A DNA stretch of 5,664 nt from Thermoleophilia bacterium (GTDB lineage Bacteria; Actinomycetota; Thermoleophilia; RBG-16-64-13): positions 1 through 5,664 of the forward strand of contig JAFGIH010000154.1 of NCBI GenBank assembly GCA_016929985.1, given 5' to 3'. Of this stretch, positions 4,859 to 5,664 are shown one piece after another (the stretch's first letter is position 1; every line of letters starts with the position of its first letter). Both the position numbers and the translations under genes were made by a program. The notes beneath the pieces are model-generated. The model was not told where the DNA came from. It did no database searches and saw nothing but the letters and a program-made list of their open reading frames with translations.

Positions 4859-5664
4859 TGGATACCGACACGACCACCAAGAACGGCGGCAACGGCAAGC
4901 CGACCCGCGAGGCGGCCGAGGCCGCGCTGAGCGTGGCGTCCAAGCCGATGGCCGCGTATGGCGCCGAGACCAGCCCTGTCAAGAACAGCGCCAAGCTGGA
5001 CGGCCGGACGCTCTGGTTCGCGCGGATGCCTTACGGCGGTTCGCGCATGCTGGCCGCTGCCTTCCGCTCCATCGGCTTGGACGCGCGGGTGATCCCCGAC
5101 GAAGACTCCCGCGTGCTGGAACTCGGCGGCAAGTACACCTCAGGCGACGAGTGCTATCCCCAGCGCATCGTGCTGGGCGGCTACATGAAGCTCCTCGAAG
5201 ATGACCGGCTCGATCCCAAGACCACCGCCCTCATCCTCCCCACGGCCAACGGCCCGTGTCGCTTCGGTCAGTACGTCTCGCTGCTGCGGCGCATCCTCGA
5301 CGACCAGGGCTACGACGAGGTGTCCATCGTGTCGTTCACCTCGGCCAACGGCTACGCCGATATCGGTGAGCAGGCGAGCGCGCTCATCCGCACGGCCTGG
5401 CGATCGGTGGTGGTGCAGGACATCCTCATGAAGCTGCTGCTGATGACCAGACCCTATGAGGTGAACCCCGGCGACACCGACAAGGTCTATCTCGACTGCC
5501 TCGACCTCATGGGCGAGATCGTCGGAAAGCAGGGGCTCAGCAACAAGGAGCGCCTGGTCGAGCTTGTGGCTGGTCTCAAGAAGGTCAAGAAGGCGTTTCT
5601 GGACATCCCGGTGAGAAAGGAAGATCGCCCGCTCATCGGTGTGGTGGGCGAGATCTTCTGCCGC
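4858..5664 (+). CDS. COG3581-type activase-associated protein, 3' end outside window
   Basis: The first 269 codons of a gene that is still open at the window edge. The start is the ATG overlapping the activase stop as TGATG, with GGGAG five bases upstream. Residues 1 to about 45 are rich in Thr, Lys, Gly, Asn and Ala and look disordered; the folded part begins near GRTLWFARMPYGGSRMLAAAF. Family-like motifs follow: SGDECYPQRIVLGGYMKLL with Cys99, NGPCRFGQYVSLLRRIL with Cys134, and GVVGEIFCR with Cys268 at the edge. These match the COG3581 module that accompanies BadF-type activase repeats and COG3580, often in one fused polypeptide. The cysteines are plausible iron-sulfur ligands, and the protein is probably the redox partner or a subunit of the complex with the upstream activase. 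No transmembrane segment or signal peptide is visible. Its reaction is not known for the family. An internal ATG at residue 31 is a less likely start. Confidence 0.88.
   Translation, partial: MDTDTTTKNGGNGKPTREAAEAALSVASKPMAAYGAETSPVKNSAKLDGRTLWFARMPYGGSRMLAAAFRSIGLDARVIPDEDSRVLELGGKYTSGDECYPQRIVLGGYMKLLEDDRLDPKTTALILPTANGPCRFGQYVSLLRRILDDQGYDEVSIVSFTSANGYADIGEQASALIRTAWRSVVVQDILMKLLLMTRPYEVNPGDTDKVYLDCLDLMGEIVGKQGLSNKERLVELVAGLKKVKKAFLDIPVRKEDRPLIGVVGEIFCR

Noticed and set aside
1..5664. tRNA, rRNA, CRISPR arrays, insertion sequences or attachment sites
   Set aside because: I saw no cloverleaf, regularly spaced repeats, transposase or terminal inverted repeats by eye.

Overview
The window is GC-rich bacterial DNA, apparently from a strict or facultative anaerobe. 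The reason is the largest gene: it encodes an oxygen-sensitive type of iron-sulfur ATPase (HgdC/BadF-type activase) seen mostly in anaerobes such as Clostridia, Coriobacteriia-like Actinomycetota, Chloroflexota and Thermodesulfobacteriota. The sequence alone does not fix the phylum. Coding density is high outside one large divergent intergenic region. All three complete genes end in TGA, and the fourth runs off the window.

Layout. Positions 1-50 hold no supportable gene. Positions 51-1216 carry a two-gene operon on the minus strand: a Rid/YjgF/YER057c/UK114-family protein (776-1216), then an MBL-fold metallo-hydrolase (51-779). The two are joined by a 4-base ATGA stop/start overlap. Positions 1217-1732 form a 516-base divergent spacer with no convincing gene. 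It does contain structure: a perfect 10-bp palindrome (1280-1289), two TGTGTTCACA repeats at 11-bp period (1330-1350), a strong two-step hairpin (1517-1549), and a leader in which a CCTCC could pair with either of two GGAGG elements, one being the Shine-Dalgarno of the next gene. Positions 1733-4858 encode a 1041-residue plus-strand protein with two HgdC/BadF-type ATPase domains, a four-cysteine insert and a DUF2229/COG3580-type C-terminal half. Positions 4858-5664 hold the first 269 codons of a COG3581-type protein, coupled to the previous gene by a TGATG overlap.

How the genes may work together. The plus-strand pair matches a known but functionally uncharacterised arrangement: BadF/HgdC activase repeats plus COG3580 and COG3581 modules, elsewhere often fused into one polypeptide of about 1400 residues. 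By analogy with 2-hydroxyacyl-CoA dehydratase and benzoyl-CoA reductase activators and with double-cubane-cluster protein reductases, the activase half should use ATP hydrolysis to push low-potential electrons from a [4Fe-4S] cluster to a partner iron-sulfur protein. Here the partner is most simply the DUF2229/COG3581 part itself, since it carries conserved-looking cysteines. The substrate is unknown. The minus-strand pair looks like a small-molecule housekeeping or detoxification module, but its Rid protein lacks the arginine needed for classical RidA imine deaminase activity, so its role is open. Nothing in the sequence proves that the two divergent operons act in one pathway; a shared regulatory spacer is the only link.
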